From assembly GCF_011299595.1 (NCBI RefSeq), contig NZ_CP049867.1:1178001-1242000 (forward strand): a stretch of DNA of 64,000 nt, written 5' to 3'. This document shows, one piece after another, positions 33,893 to 43,082 of this stretch; the first letter of the stretch is position 1; each line of letters begins with the position of its first letter. The DNA comes from Nocardioides sp. HDW12B. Lineage in GTDB: Bacteria; Actinomycetota; Actinomycetes; Propionibacteriales; Nocardioidaceae. Below the pieces are notes generated by a model. That model was not told the DNA's origin and made no database searches. It saw only the letters and a program-made list of their open reading frames with translations. The position numbers and the translations under genes were made by a program.

Positions 33893-33911
33893 TGGTCTGG
33901 ATCACAGACCA
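33893..33911. promoter_or_regulatory. Inverted repeat operator before the polyol dehydrogenase
   Basis: tggtctg (33893-33899) and cagacca (33905-33911) form a perfect 7-base inverted repeat with a 5-base spacer, 28 bases before the dehydrogenase ATG. It contains the GGTCTGGA core also present in the exported-protein boxes, so a GntR- or DeoR-type repressor is plausible. No repressor gene is adjacent. Confidence 0.5.
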
Positions 33912-33938
33912 CCGACGAGACAGCTGGAGGACACCCCC

Positions 33939-34997
33939 ATGAAGGCCCTGCGCTTCTACGCCCCCGAGGACGTCCGGCTCGAGGACGTCCCCGAGCCCAC
34001 CTGCGGTCCCCGCGAGGTCAAGCTCAAGGTGCGCAACTGCTCGACCTGCGGCACCGACGTCAAGATCTTCCACAACGGTCACCAGAACCTCACCCCGCCG
34101 CGGACCATCGGCCACGAGATCGCCGGCGAGGTGGTCGAGGTCGGCGCCGAGGTCGCGTCCGCCTTCGGCGCGTCCTGGTCCGTCGGCGACCGGGCCCAGG
34201 TCATCGCCGCCGTCCCGTGCGGCGACTGCCACGAGTGCCGCAAGGGTTGGATGGCGGTCTGTGCCAACCAGACCTCGGTCGGCTACCAGTACGACGGCGG
34301 CTTCGCCGAGTACATGATCGTGCCCGAGCAGGTGCTCAAGGTCGACGGCCTCAACCGCATCCCCGAGAACGTCGGGTACGACGAGGCGTCGGCCGCCGAG
34401 CCGTTCGCCTGCGCCATCAACGCCCAGGAGCTGCTCGGCATCGAGGAGGGCGACACCGTCGTGGTCTTCGGCGCCGGCCCCATCGGGTGCATGCACATCC
34501 GCATCGCGCGCGGCGTGCACAAGGTCGGACCCGTCTACCTCGTCGACGTCAACGCCGACCGGCTGAAGATGTCGGCCGACGCGGTCCAGCCGGACGAGAC
34601 CATCAACGGCGCCGAGGTCGACGTCGTCGAGAAGGTCATGGAGCTCACGGGTGGGCGCGGCGCGGACGTCGTCATCACCGCCACGGCGGCCAACGTCACC
34701 CAGGAGCAGGCCATCGCCATGGCCGCCCGCAACGGGCGCATCTCCTTCTTCGGCGGGCTGCCCAAGACCGACCCGACGATCACCTGCGACTCCAACGTCG
34801 TGCACTACCGCCAGCTGCACATCCACGGGGCCAACGGCTCCGCGCCGGAGCACAACAAGCGGGCGCTGGAGTACATCTCCACCGGGCAGGTGCCGGTCAA
34901 GGACCTCATCACCGAGCACATCCCGCTCGAGCGCGCCCTCGACGCCTTCGCCATCGTCAAGGCCGGCGAGGCGATCAAGGTGACCGTCGAGCCCTGA
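33939..34997 (+). CDS. Zinc-dependent medium-chain polyol dehydrogenase
   Basis: A 352-residue zinc alcohol dehydrogenase-family enzyme; ATG at 33939 follows ctggagg. Catalytic zinc ligands C37 and H59 with E60 (GHE), and structural zinc Cys residues C94, C97, C100 and C108 are all present. The NAD-binding VVVFGAGPIGCMHIRIARG follows. Its closest group is sorbitol/L-iditol and galactitol-1-phosphate dehydrogenases. Divergence from a mannitol PTS suggests it oxidises the polyol phosphate or the free polyol. Confidence 0.9.
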   Translation: MKALRFYAPEDVRLEDVPEPTCGPREVKLKVRNCSTCGTDVKIFHNGHQNLTPPRTIGHEIAGEVVEVGAEVASAFGASWSVGDRAQVIAAVPCGDCHECRKGWMAVCANQTSVGYQYDGGFAEYMIVPEQVLKVDGLNRIPENVGYDEASAAEPFACAINAQELLGIEEGDTVVVFGAGPIGCMHIRIARGVHKVGPVYLVDVNADRLKMSADAVQPDETINGAEVDVVEKVMELTGGRGADVVITATAANVTQEQAIAMAARNGRISFFGGLPKTDPTITCDSNVVHYRQLHIHGANGSAPEHNKRALEYISTGQVPVKDLITEHIPLERALDAFAIVKAGEAIKVTVEP

Positions 34998-35056
34998 TCG
35001 GGGGATCGGAGATGCGGTTCACCGGGAGCCGTGTCTGATTTGCGCACCTTCGTGTT

Positions 35057-35079
35057 GTCTATCAAACTGCTAGACAAAC
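35057..35079. promoter_or_regulatory. Inverted repeat 14 bases before the FAD-TPR fusion gene
   Basis: ttgtcta (35057-35063) and tagacaa (35073-35079) are perfectly complementary with a 9-base spacer. The GTCTA...TAGAC half-sites resemble GntR-family operators. Ending 14 bases from the ATG at 35093, it would cover the promoter or transcript start, as repressor sites do. Confidence 0.5.
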
Positions 35080-35092
35080 AACGGAGGTACGC

Positions 35093-37918
35093 ATGGCGGG
35101 CAGCGGAGCAGCAGCGACGAGGGCAGGACGGCCCCGGGTCGTGGTGGTGGGGGCCGGCGCAGCCGGCACCCTGACCGCGATCCACCTGCTGCGTGCGGCG
35201 ACCCGTCGCGCGACCGAGCTCGACATCGTGCTGGTCGACCCCGCCGACCGGTGGGCGCGCGGCGTCGCCTTCGGCACCCCCGACGAGACGCACCTGCTCA
35301 ACGTGCCCTCGGCGGGCATGAGCGCGCTGCCCGAGGACCCCGGTCACTTCGTGGCCTGGCGGGGCGGGCAGGAGCGGCGCGACGACTGCGACCCCAACGC
35401 GTTCGTGCCGCGTCGGCAGTTCGCGCTCTACCTCGACGACACCCTGGCCGACGCCCGCGCCGCCGCGGCCGACCTCGTCGGGCTCAGGCACCTGCGCGCC
35501 CGCGCCGAGGGAGTACGTCGTACCAGTGGCGGGTGCTGCGTGGTCCTCGACGACGGACCGCCCCTCGAGGCCGACGCGGTCGTCATCGGCACCGGGCTGC
35601 CCACCGTCGGCCACGGCTGGGCGCCGGAGGCGCTGCGGCGCTCACCGTTCTTCGTGCCCGACCCGTGGGCCCCCGGCGCCCTCGAGGTCGTGCGCCGCGA
35701 CGCCCAGGGCCCGGCCGACGTGCTCGTCGTCGGCACCGGTCTCACCATGGTCGACGTCACCCTCACCCTCACCGGCGGCGCCTCCGGCGGGACCCGGTCC
35801 GGTGCTCCCGCCGAGCCGCGACGGGTCCACGCGGTGTCGCGCCACGCCCGTCTGCCGCGATCCCACGTCGCGCGCCCCCGGCTGGCGGCGATCCCCGACA
35901 TCTCCTCGTGGGGCACGACGCTGGCCGAGATCCGTCAGGACGCGACGCGTCACCTCGCCGAGGTGAAGGAGACGACCGGGGACTGGCGGCCCGCGGTGGA
36001 CGGTCTGCGCCACCGGGTCACCGCGCTCTGGCAGCGGCTGACCGAGGCCGAGCGCCTCGAGTTCCTCGCCACCGACGCCGGCGCCTGGAACGTGCTGCGC
36101 CACCGGATGGCGCCCTCCAGCCGCGCCCGGCTCGACGCCCTGGCGGCCGAGGGCCGGCTCACGCTCGCGCCCGCCGAGGTCCTCGACGCCGAGCCCCTGC
36201 CCGGCGGTGGCCTCGCGGTCACGCTGTCCGACGGCACCCGCCACGACGTCGGGTGGGTCGTCAACTGCACCGGGCCGCAGTCCGACGTACGCCAGCTGGG
36301 CGACCCGCTGCTCGACGACCTGCTGCGACCGCGCGCCGGGGTCTCCGTGGCGTCCATCGCGTCCGGAGGCATGGGCTTCCGCACCGACCGGGGCCGGCTC
36401 GTCGACTCCTCCGGCGCCGCCGACCTCCCCGTCTGGACCCTCGGCGCGCTGCGCCGCGGGGAGCTGTGGGAGTCCACCGCGGTGCCCGAGATCCGCACCC
36501 AGGCCTCCGACCTCGCCCACGCGCTCCTCGACGTGGTCGCGCCCCTGCCGCGCCGGCTCGAGGACGGCCGGCTGGTCAGCGGCCACCACCCGGTCGCCCG
36601 GCCCCGGGACCCGCTGGGTCTGCCCCTGTCGACGACGGCCGAGGCGGCGGCGGCGTACAACGCCGGGCTCGAGCGCATCATGCGGCTGCAGGCCGGCGGC
36701 GAGGAGCTGATCCGCGAGGCCACCGTCCTCGACCGCGACTTCGCGGTCGCCCACGCCGCGCTGGCGATGCTGGGCCACGAGGCCGGCGCCGAGGCCGACG
36801 TCCGGTCGTCGCTGGCCGCGGCGCAGGACGCGGTCGAGCACCGCGGCGACGCCCGGGAGCGGAGCTTCGTCGACGTCGTCGCGCGTCGCGTGGCCGACGT
36901 GCGCCGCACCGGGGCGCAGGCCCTCATGTCCCACGTGGCCAACCACCCCCGCGACGTGCTCGCGGTGTCGATGGCCGTCCCGACGATCGCCTTCTCCGGC
37001 GTCACCGACGTGCAGCAGGAGGCCTGGGACCTCGTCGAGGGGCTGGCCCCGGCCTACCGCGACCACTGGTGGTACATCTCGCTGCTCGCCTTCACCCGCC
37101 AGGACCAGGGCCGCTTCGAGGAGGCCGGGCTGCTGGCCGAGAGCGCGCTGTCCTGCGAGCCCTCGTCAGGCCACGCCGTGCACGCGCTGACCCACGTGAT
37201 GTACGAGACCGGCCAGCACGAGGCCGGGCGCGCCTGGCTCGACCACTGGGTGCGCGAGAGCGGCCGCTCGGCCAGCCACCGCGCCCACTTCTCCTGGCAC
37301 GCGGCACTGCACGAGCTGGCCATGGGCGACACCGAGGCCGTGCGCCACCGCTACTACTCCCAGCTCGCCCCTCCGGGCGTGACGGGGGTGCGCGCGCTGG
37401 TCGACTCCGCGTCGCTGCTGTGGCGCTGGCAGGTCGGTACGACGGAGTGGTTCGGCTCCGAGGGCCCGCCCCCGCCCGTCGAGGGCGTGCTGGAGGCTGC
37501 CGGCGAGGAGCTCGTGAGCCGTCCGCAGACGCCCTTCGTGGGGCTCCACGCCGCGCTCGGTCTCGCGGCGGCCGGCGGCGGTGAGCCCTTGGTGCGGCTG
37601 CGCGACCACTGCGCCGCGTCGGAGGACCCGGCCGTGCGGTCGACGGTCGTCGCGGTGTGCGAGGCCCTCGAGGCCTGGGGCGCGGGCGACTGGGCGCGCG
37701 CCGCGGAGACCCTCGAGGACGTGCTGCCCACGCTGGTCGCCGTCGGGGGCTCCCAGGCGCAGCGTGAGGTCGTCGAGGAGACGCTGCTGCTCGCCCTGGT
37801 GCGTTCCGGGCGGGCGGAGCACGCCGTGGCCCGGCTGCACGAGCGGCTGGACCGTCGCCCCTCGCCCCTGGACACCCGCCGCCTCGACACGCTCGGCAGC
37901 GTGCCCGCCCTGACCTGA
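35093..37918 (+). CDS. FAD/NAD(P)-binding domain fused to a TTC38-like TPR domain
   Basis: A 941-residue protein with acggaggt ribosome site. Residues about 1-490 are an FAD/NAD(P)-binding module of the HpaB-independent NAD_binding_9 type: VVVVGAGAAGTLTAIHLLRA, PRRQFALYLDD, VLVVGTGLTMVDVTLTL, VVNCTGPQSDVR. Residues about 520-930 are alpha-helical repeats resembling tetratricopeptide protein 38 (YNAGLERIMRLQAG, DRDFAVAHAALAMLGHEAGA, ALTHVMYETGQHEAGRAWLDHWV, HFSWHAALHELAMGD). Each part is known separately; I do not know the fusion from named systems. An operator-like inverted repeat lies just upstream. A redox enzyme with a protein-docking arm is a guess. The next gene is convergent. Confidence 0.85.
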   Translation: MAGSGAAATRAGRPRVVVVGAGAAGTLTAIHLLRAATRRATELDIVLVDPADRWARGVAFGTPDETHLLNVPSAGMSALPEDPGHFVAWRGGQERRDDCDPNAFVPRRQFALYLDDTLADARAAAADLVGLRHLRARAEGVRRTSGGCCVVLDDGPPLEADAVVIGTGLPTVGHGWAPEALRRSPFFVPDPWAPGALEVVRRDAQGPADVLVVGTGLTMVDVTLTLTGGASGGTRSGAPAEPRRVHAVSRHARLPRSHVARPRLAAIPDISSWGTTLAEIRQDATRHLAEVKETTGDWRPAVDGLRHRVTALWQRLTEAERLEFLATDAGAWNVLRHRMAPSSRARLDALAAEGRLTLAPAEVLDAEPLPGGGLAVTLSDGTRHDVGWVVNCTGPQSDVRQLGDPLLDDLLRPRAGVSVASIASGGMGFRTDRGRLVDSSGAADLPVWTLGALRRGELWESTAVPEIRTQASDLAHALLDVVAPLPRRLEDGRLVSGHHPVARPRDPLGLPLSTTAEAAAAYNAGLERIMRLQAGGEELIREATVLDRDFAVAHAALAMLGHEAGAEADVRSSLAAAQDAVEHRGDARERSFVDVVARRVADVRRTGAQALMSHVANHPRDVLAVSMAVPTIAFSGVTDVQQEAWDLVEGLAPAYRDHWWYISLLAFTRQDQGRFEEAGLLAESALSCEPSSGHAVHALTHVMYETGQHEAGRAWLDHWVRESGRSASHRAHFSWHAALHELAMGDTEAVRHRYYSQLAPPGVTGVRALVDSASLLWRWQVGTTEWFGSEGPPPPVEGVLEAAGEELVSRPQTPFVGLHAALGLAAAGGGEPLVRLRDHCAASEDPAVRSTVVAVCEALEAWGAGDWARAAETLEDVLPTLVAVGGSQAQREVVEETLLLALVRSGRAEHAVARLHERLDRRPSPLDTRRLDTLGSVPALT

Positions 37919-37991
37919 GCCGTCAGGCGGGCTCGACGATCGGGCCCGACGAGCGGGCGCGACGGGCGGTCGCCCGGTCGCGCCCGAGCGG

Positions 37992-40379
37992 TCAGGACAG
38001 GTGGGTCGGCTGCTGGCGCGTCTTGTGCCCGGAGTCCGAGCCCCGCGAGTCCTGGGCGCCCTGGCCGTCGGTGTCGAGCCCGGTGCCCTCGGGCACGAGC
38101 GTCACGATGACGGCCTTGTAGACCGGGGTGTTGCTGTGCAGGGCGGTGTTGTCCAGCGGCACCAGCGGGTTGGTCTCGGGGTAGTACGCCGCCGCCGTCC
38201 CGCGCGGGGTGTCGAACTCGACGATCCGGAACGACGGGGCGCAACGCACGATGTCGTCGTCGGCCCAGTGCGAGACCAGGTCGACCATGTCGCCGGGCTG
38301 GAAGCCGAGCGCGGCGATGTCCTCCTTGTGCGCGAAGACCACCCGCCGGCCGCCCTCGATGCCGCGGTAGCGGTCGGAGAGGCCGTAGATCGTGGTGTTG
38401 AACTGGTCGTGGCTGCGCAGCGTCTGCAGCACGAGGTGACGCTCGGGCACGTGCAGCAGCTCGATGGGGGACACGGCGAACTCGCCCTTGCCCGACTCGG
38501 TGTCGAACGTGCGGGAGTCGCGCGGGCCGTGGGGGAGCAGGAAGCCGCCCGGCTGGTGGGCCCGCTCGTGGTAGTCCTCGCAGCCCGGGACGACCCGGGA
38601 GATGTGGTCGCGGATGACGCGGTAGTCGTCGCGCATCGCCTTCCACTGCAGGCCGTGACGGTCGCCCAGCGTGGCCTCCGCGATCCCGCTGACGATGGCG
38701 ACCTCGGAGCGCACGTGCGGGCTGGGGGGTGACAGCGGCCCGCGGGACGCGTGCACCGCGCAGACCGAGTCCTCGACGGTGATGGTCTGGTCGCCGGCCG
38801 CCTGGTGGTCCTTGTCGGTGCGGCCCAGCGTGGGCAGGATCAGCGCGGTCTCGCCGGTGACCAGGTGCGAGCGGTTGAGCTTGGTCGAGACCTGCACGGT
38901 GAGCGACGTCTTGCGCATCGCCTCGACGGTCACGTCGGTGTCCGGGGTGGCCTGCACGAAGTTGCCGCCGAGGCCGACGAACACCTTGACGGTGCCGTCG
39001 CGCATCCCCCGGATCGAGTCGACCACGTCGATGCCGTGGTCGCGCGGCGGGTCGAAGCCGAACTCCTTCTCCAGCGCGTCGAGGAAGTGGGCCGGGGGGC
39101 GCTCCCAGATGCCCATGGTGCGGTCGCCCTGCACGTTGGAGTGGCCGCGCACCGGGAACAGCCCCGCACCGGGCTTGCCGAGGTTGCCCTGGGCGAAGGC
39201 GAGGTTGGCGATCTCCTTGATCGTGGCGACGCCGTTGCGGTGCTGCGTCAGGCCCATGGCCCAGCAGAAGACGGTGCGGTCGGAGTCGCGCAGCATCTCG
39301 GCCAGGCGGGTGACCTGCTCCCTGGTCAGGCCCGTGGAGGTGGTCACGACGTCCCAGTCGACGGCCCGGACGTGCTCCTTCCACTCCTCGAAGCCGGAGG
39401 TGTGACGCGCGATGAAGTCGTGGTCCAGCGCGTCCCACTCGACCAGCAGGCTGCCGAGCGCCTGCAGCAGCGCGAGGTCGCCGTTGACCTTGATGGGCAG
39501 GTGCAGGTCGCTGATCTGCGTGCCGGTGGTCATGCCCTTGGGCGTCTGCGGGTTCTTGAAGCGGATGCTGCCGGCCTCGTTGAGCGGGTTGACCGCGACG
39601 ATCGTGGCGCCGTTGCCCTTGGCGATCTCCAGCGCGCTGAGCATGCGGGGGTGGTTGGTGCCGGGGTTCTGGCCCATGATCACGATGAGCTCGGCGTCGT
39701 ACACGTCCTGCATGACGACGCTGGCCTTGCCGATGCCGATCGACTCCGCCAGCGCGACGCTCGTCGACTCGTGGCACATGTTCGAGCAGTCGGGCAGGTT
39801 GTTGGTGCCGAAGGCCCGGACGAAGAGCTGGTAGACGAACGCCGCCTCGTTGGACGTGCGACCGGAGGTGTAGAAGGTGGCCTCGTCGGGGTCCTGCAGC
39901 TTCGCGAGCTCGTCGGCGACGAGCGCGAAGGCGTCGTCCCACTCGATCGGCTCGTAGTGCGTGCCGCCGGGGCGCTTGACCATCGGGTGCGTGATGCGTC
40001 CCTGCTGGCCCAGCCACAGCTCGCTGTGCGCGTCGAGCTCGGCGAGGGAGTGGCGGGCGAAGAACTCGGGGGTCGCCCGGTCCTTGGTCGCCTCCTCGGC
40101 CACGGCCTTCGCGCCGTTCTCGCAGAACTCGGCGGCGTGGCGGTTCTTGGGGTCCGGGTCGGGCCACGCGCAGGACATGCAGTCGAAGCCGTCGGCCTGG
40201 TTGAGCTTGAGCAGGGTCTGCGCTGTGCGCTTGGGGCCCATGCGCTCCAGGGAGCGCTTCATCGACACCGCGACGGCGGTGGCGCCGGCGGCCGCCTCCT
40301 TGCGGTCGTGGACCTCCAGCTGCGACTCGTCGTAGTCGGTGGTCTGCCGCTTGCGGCCGGTGCCTGCGATGTCGGTCAT
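37992..40379 (-). CDS. FdhF/YdeP-family molybdopterin oxidoreductase
   Basis: A 795-residue molybdopterin enzyme of the YdeP group, started at 40379 (MTDIAGTGRKR) with a caggag site; the longer frame has an implausible Ser/Arg-rich head. FDCMSCAWPDP and EFCENGAKAV stand where formate dehydrogenases bind an Fe-S cluster. Pterin-binding segments include MGQNPGTNHPRMLSA, GHSNVQGDRTMGIWERPP and LRSHDQFNTTIYGLSDRYRGIEGGR. YdeP relatives are linked to acid resistance and formate-like redox chemistry, but the substrate is unresolved. A 360-base gene-free stretch lies upstream. Confidence 0.88.
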   Translation of the reverse strand: MTDIAGTGRKRQTTDYDESQLEVHDRKEAAAGATAVAVSMKRSLERMGPKRTAQTLLKLNQADGFDCMSCAWPDPDPKNRHAAEFCENGAKAVAEEATKDRATPEFFARHSLAELDAHSELWLGQQGRITHPMVKRPGGTHYEPIEWDDAFALVADELAKLQDPDEATFYTSGRTSNEAAFVYQLFVRAFGTNNLPDCSNMCHESTSVALAESIGIGKASVVMQDVYDAELIVIMGQNPGTNHPRMLSALEIAKGNGATIVAVNPLNEAGSIRFKNPQTPKGMTTGTQISDLHLPIKVNGDLALLQALGSLLVEWDALDHDFIARHTSGFEEWKEHVRAVDWDVVTTSTGLTREQVTRLAEMLRDSDRTVFCWAMGLTQHRNGVATIKEIANLAFAQGNLGKPGAGLFPVRGHSNVQGDRTMGIWERPPAHFLDALEKEFGFDPPRDHGIDVVDSIRGMRDGTVKVFVGLGGNFVQATPDTDVTVEAMRKTSLTVQVSTKLNRSHLVTGETALILPTLGRTDKDHQAAGDQTITVEDSVCAVHASRGPLSPPSPHVRSEVAIVSGIAEATLGDRHGLQWKAMRDDYRVIRDHISRVVPGCEDYHERAHQPGGFLLPHGPRDSRTFDTESGKGEFAVSPIELLHVPERHLVLQTLRSHDQFNTTIYGLSDRYRGIEGGRRVVFAHKEDIAALGFQPGDMVDLVSHWADDDIVRCAPSFRIVEFDTPRGTAAAYYPETNPLVPLDNTALHSNTPVYKAVIVTLVPEGTGLDTDGQGAQDSRGSDSGHKTRQQPTHLS

Positions 40380-40740
40380 GTCTGAGGTGCTCCTGCTCGT
40401 CGATGTCGATCGTTCCGCGCCCGAGACGGAGCGAAACGTCATGGCCCGACCCTACGGGCGGGGGGTGTGCCGCCGCAGGCACACCGGGGGGCCGGACCGT
40501 CGGCGAACTCCGCCGGGTTGCAGAATCATGCATCGCGTAGACGCGCAACGAAATGGGCTACAACGCGACATTTCGGTCGGGCAGACTAGACCTGTCGGAC
40601 GGCAGCGATCCCGGTCTCCCACCCCCACCATCCGGGATCCCACCCCCAGGTCGTCCACGTCACCACGGAGGCACTCCCAGCCTCCCGGACGGGGGTCCCG
40701 CTCGGGGACCCCCGTCCCAGGTGCGTGTCTCCGCCGCGGC
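40380..40740. other. Gene-free stretch with two hairpins and a GGTCTAGT-type box
   Basis: No credible gene. It holds an 8-base hairpin with arms 40464-40471 and 40478-40485 in the YdeP leader. The box actagacct at 40584-40592 is, on the minus strand, the same GGTCTAGT core seen before RTX-like paralog A. A 13-base terminator hairpin lies at 40687-40717. The strongest match to -10 or -35 elements was not convincing by eye. Confidence 0.5.
40687..40717. terminator. Perfect 13-bp hairpin downstream of the DHFR-like gene
   Basis: Arms 40687-40699 and 40705-40717 pair perfectly around a 5-base loop. It lies 24 bases past the stop of the minus-strand gene ending at 40741. No U-tract follows. Confidence 0.6.
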
Positions 40741-41319
40741 TCAGCCGGGCCGCTGCACGTCGTACCAGAGGCAGGCGAAGGCGCGGTTGCGCTCGACGCG
40801 CGTCAGCGTGAGGTCCGTGCGTCCCTCGAGGAGCCGCTTGCCGGCGCCCAGGGTGACCGGGGCGACGGAGACCATGAGCGCGTCGAGCAGGCCGAGGTCG
40901 GCCAGGGCCGCGGCGATGCCTCCGCCACCGACGAGCCAGACGTCCTTCCCGCCGGCGGCCTCGGCGACGGCCCTCGCCTCCGCGTGCACCGCGCGCAGCT
41001 CCTCGGCCGTGTCGGCGCTCACCAGGCGCACGTCCTCGGTCGCGCGCGGCAGGTCGCGGTGGGTCAGCACCCAGCAGGGCTGGGTGTAGCTCCAGGACTC
41101 CCCGGTGCGCTGCTGGTGGTCCAGCACCCAGGCGTACGTCGTCGCGCCCATGACGAGGGCGCCGACGTCGTCGATGAACGACGCGTAGCCCATCGGCCCG
41201 TCGTGGTCGATGTCCTGCGACAGCAACCAGTCGAGCGAGTCCTGCTCGTCGGCCAGGAAGCCGTCGAGGGTGGTGGCGGTGTAGTAGACCGTGCGGCTCG
41301 TGCGAGGACCGGGACCCAT
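40741..41319 (-). CDS. Dihydrofolate reductase-family (RibD C-domain) protein
   Basis: A 192-residue protein started at 41319 (MGPGPRTSRTVYYTATTLDG). VYYTATTLDGFLADEQDSLDWL, LVMGATTYAWVL and DVWLVGGGGIAAALADLGLLD define the RibD/YyaP-type DHFR fold that binds NADPH. These proteins are not the essential folate enzyme; their substrate is generally unknown. A solitary gene with its own terminator hairpin. Confidence 0.88.
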   Translation of the reverse strand: MGPGPRTSRTVYYTATTLDGFLADEQDSLDWLLSQDIDHDGPMGYASFIDDVGALVMGATTYAWVLDHQQRTGESWSYTQPCWVLTHRDLPRATEDVRLVSADTAEELRAVHAEARAVAEAAGGKDVWLVGGGGIAAALADLGLLDALMVSVAPVTLGAGKRLLEGRTDLTLTRVERNRAFACLWYDVQRPG

Positions 41320-41382
41320 GGCTCCAGCATGCCCCAGCCGGGCCCGGTCGGACCCGGCCAAGCCGGGCCCGGTGTGGTCCGG

Positions 41383-42390
41383 TCAGCTCAGGCCGCCCGG
41401 CACCCGCGCACCGCTGAAGGCCGCCGCCAGCGCCCGGGCGGCGCGGAGCGTCGGCGGCTCGTCCGTGCGCCGGGTGACGACCACGACGGCCGTGCCGTTG
41501 ACCACCGCGACGACGGCGTAGGCGTCCGAGCGCGGGGTCCGGTCGGACAGCGTCGTCCCGGTGCCGAGGCCCTGGACCCGGGTGACGAGCGGCCCGACCG
41601 ACGGGCCGCCGCTCCGCCCGCGGCAGGAGTCCAGGGCGCGGCGGTGGTCCCGGGCGAACCCGGCAGCGTCACGTGGCGTGCCGAAGGTGATCCGGGTGGC
41701 GTCGACCCAGTCCCCGGAGACCTCGTAGGCCACCGTGGCGGCCTGCGTCGGGGGCGCGGCCCGACCCGCCGCCCGCTCCGACGGCTGCTCCGACCGCGGC
41801 ACCGACGGCCGCTCCGACGTCCGCGACCGAGCGGTCTCGGGGACGGGGCAGCCGGGGGGCACGCTGGCGCGGACCGCCCTCCGAGGGTCGAGCCGCTGCA
41901 CCGGCGCGGGCCCGTCGACGTACCCGGGCTCGCCGAAGGATGCACGGTAGGTCCACCCGGGACCCAGGTCGGCCGGGCGCGGGAAGGCGTGCCCCCCGGT
42001 ACCCGGCGGCAGCGGGTCGCTGGCACCGTCGGCCGGGGGCCGGGTGATCCGGGGGCGGGTGACCCACGGCGGGGGCTCGGAGCGCCGGACGTCGGGAACG
42101 CCGGCCGCCTCGCTCGGGCCGGTGCTCGGGCCGGAGCCCAGGTCGGACCTCGTGTCCGGGCCGTCGCTGCTCCCCGGGGCCGCGGGGGTCGGCTCGGACG
42201 GGGCGGTGTCCGGGCTGCTCGTGCACCCGGCCGTCAGGGCGAGGACCACCAGCAGCGCAGGTACGCCCCAGGCGCTGAGCCCGCGGCCGAGCACCCGGCC
42301 GAGCACCCGGCCGCGCCCGCCGCCGCGCCCGCCGCCGCGCTCAGGGCCGGGCCCGCGGCGGGGAGCGCCGGTCGGGGCCTTGAGCGTCAT
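41383..42390 (-). CDS. Lipoprotein with low-complexity linker
   Basis: A 335-residue protein started at 42390 (MTLKAPTGAPRR); an upstream in-frame ATG is less likely. After an Arg/Gly-rich cytoplasmic head, the signal peptide ends in the lipobox LALTAGC, so it should be lipid-anchored outside the membrane. A Pro/Ser/Thr-rich spacer of about 100 residues precedes a globular C-terminal part (about 175-335) resembling sensor-domain lipoproteins of actinomycetes. GC-rich repeats in the Arg/Gly head (RGGGRGR, VLGRVLGR) look slippage-prone. Confidence 0.78.
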   Translation of the reverse strand: MTLKAPTGAPRRGPGPERGGGRGGGRGRVLGRVLGRGLSAWGVPALLVVLALTAGCTSSPDTAPSEPTPAAPGSSDGPDTRSDLGSGPSTGPSEAAGVPDVRRSEPPPWVTRPRITRPPADGASDPLPPGTGGHAFPRPADLGPGWTYRASFGEPGYVDGPAPVQRLDPRRAVRASVPPGCPVPETARSRTSERPSVPRSEQPSERAAGRAAPPTQAATVAYEVSGDWVDATRITFGTPRDAAGFARDHRRALDSCRGRSGGPSVGPLVTRVQGLGTGTTLSDRTPRSDAYAVVAVVNGTAVVVVTRRTDEPPTLRAARALAAAFSGARVPGGLS

Positions 42391-42514
42391 CTCGCCACGG
42401 TAGTCCGCGACCCGTCCCGGACGGCCCCGGACGGTCATGGACGGCCGTGGTCCAACCGGCCCCCGGTCAGACTGGGGCCATGGACGGCACGAGCGCGCGA
42501 GCGGCGGACGCGGC

Positions 42515-43060
42515 GTGAGCGGGCCCGCGCCCGGCGGGGGTGCCGAGGTCCTGGAGCTCGGCGGACCGTCGCGAGCGCGGCGCGGTCCGTCCTGGTCGCG
42601 GCGGACGTGGACCGTCCTGGGCGTGGTGACGGCGCTGCTGCTCGCGGGGGCGTGGCTCGTCGAGGACCGGTGGCGGGGGAGCTCGGAGGCCGCGCTGGAG
42701 CGCTGCCGCTCCGAGGCGGCCGAGCAGGTGGCGGCGGCGGAGCGGTCGCTGGCCTCGATGGCCGACTACCTGCGTCCGGGGCTGCTCACGGTGCCGGCCC
42801 AGGCCCGCGACAGCCTCTACGTCGCGATGTCGGAGGCCGCCGTCGACGACCTGCCACGCGTGCAGACCGCACTGGACACCTGCCGGGCCGTGGACCCGTC
42901 GTGGGTGCACCCGGACCTGCAACGGCGACGTGACGACTACGTCGACCACCTCGCGCGCAGGGTCGACCTGCTCGAGGGTGTCGTGGCCGACGGCCGGAGC
43001 TACTACCGCGACGACCCCGAGCTGGAGGCGGAGCGCGAGCGCCTGTTCGGCACCGGCTGA
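42515..43060 (+). CDS. Single-pass membrane protein, unknown function
   Basis: About 181 residues from the GTG at 42515 (start uncertain; the frame is open from 42437). A short basic N-terminus precedes one membrane helix (WTVLGVVTALLLAGAWLV) and then a predicted coiled, acidic external region rich in Glu, Asp and Arg with two Cys (LERCRSEA, LDTCRAVD). No family is recognised. It diverges from the lipoprotein gene. Confidence 0.6.
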   Translation: MSGPAPGGGAEVLELGGPSRARRGPSWSRRTWTVLGVVTALLLAGAWLVEDRWRGSSEAALERCRSEAAEQVAAAERSLASMADYLRPGLLTVPAQARDSLYVAMSEAAVDDLPRVQTALDTCRAVDPSWVHPDLQRRRDDYVDHLARRVDLLEGVVADGRSYYRDDPELEAERERLFGTG

Positions 43061-43082
43061 GCGCGGGCCGGTCGGGTCGGGC

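Noticed and set aside
37354-40548. 1064-residue minus-strand open frame across the molybdopterin gene region
   Set aside because: Another frame of the YdeP gene and antisense of the FAD-TPR gene; Arg/Pro/Ala-rich with no domain.
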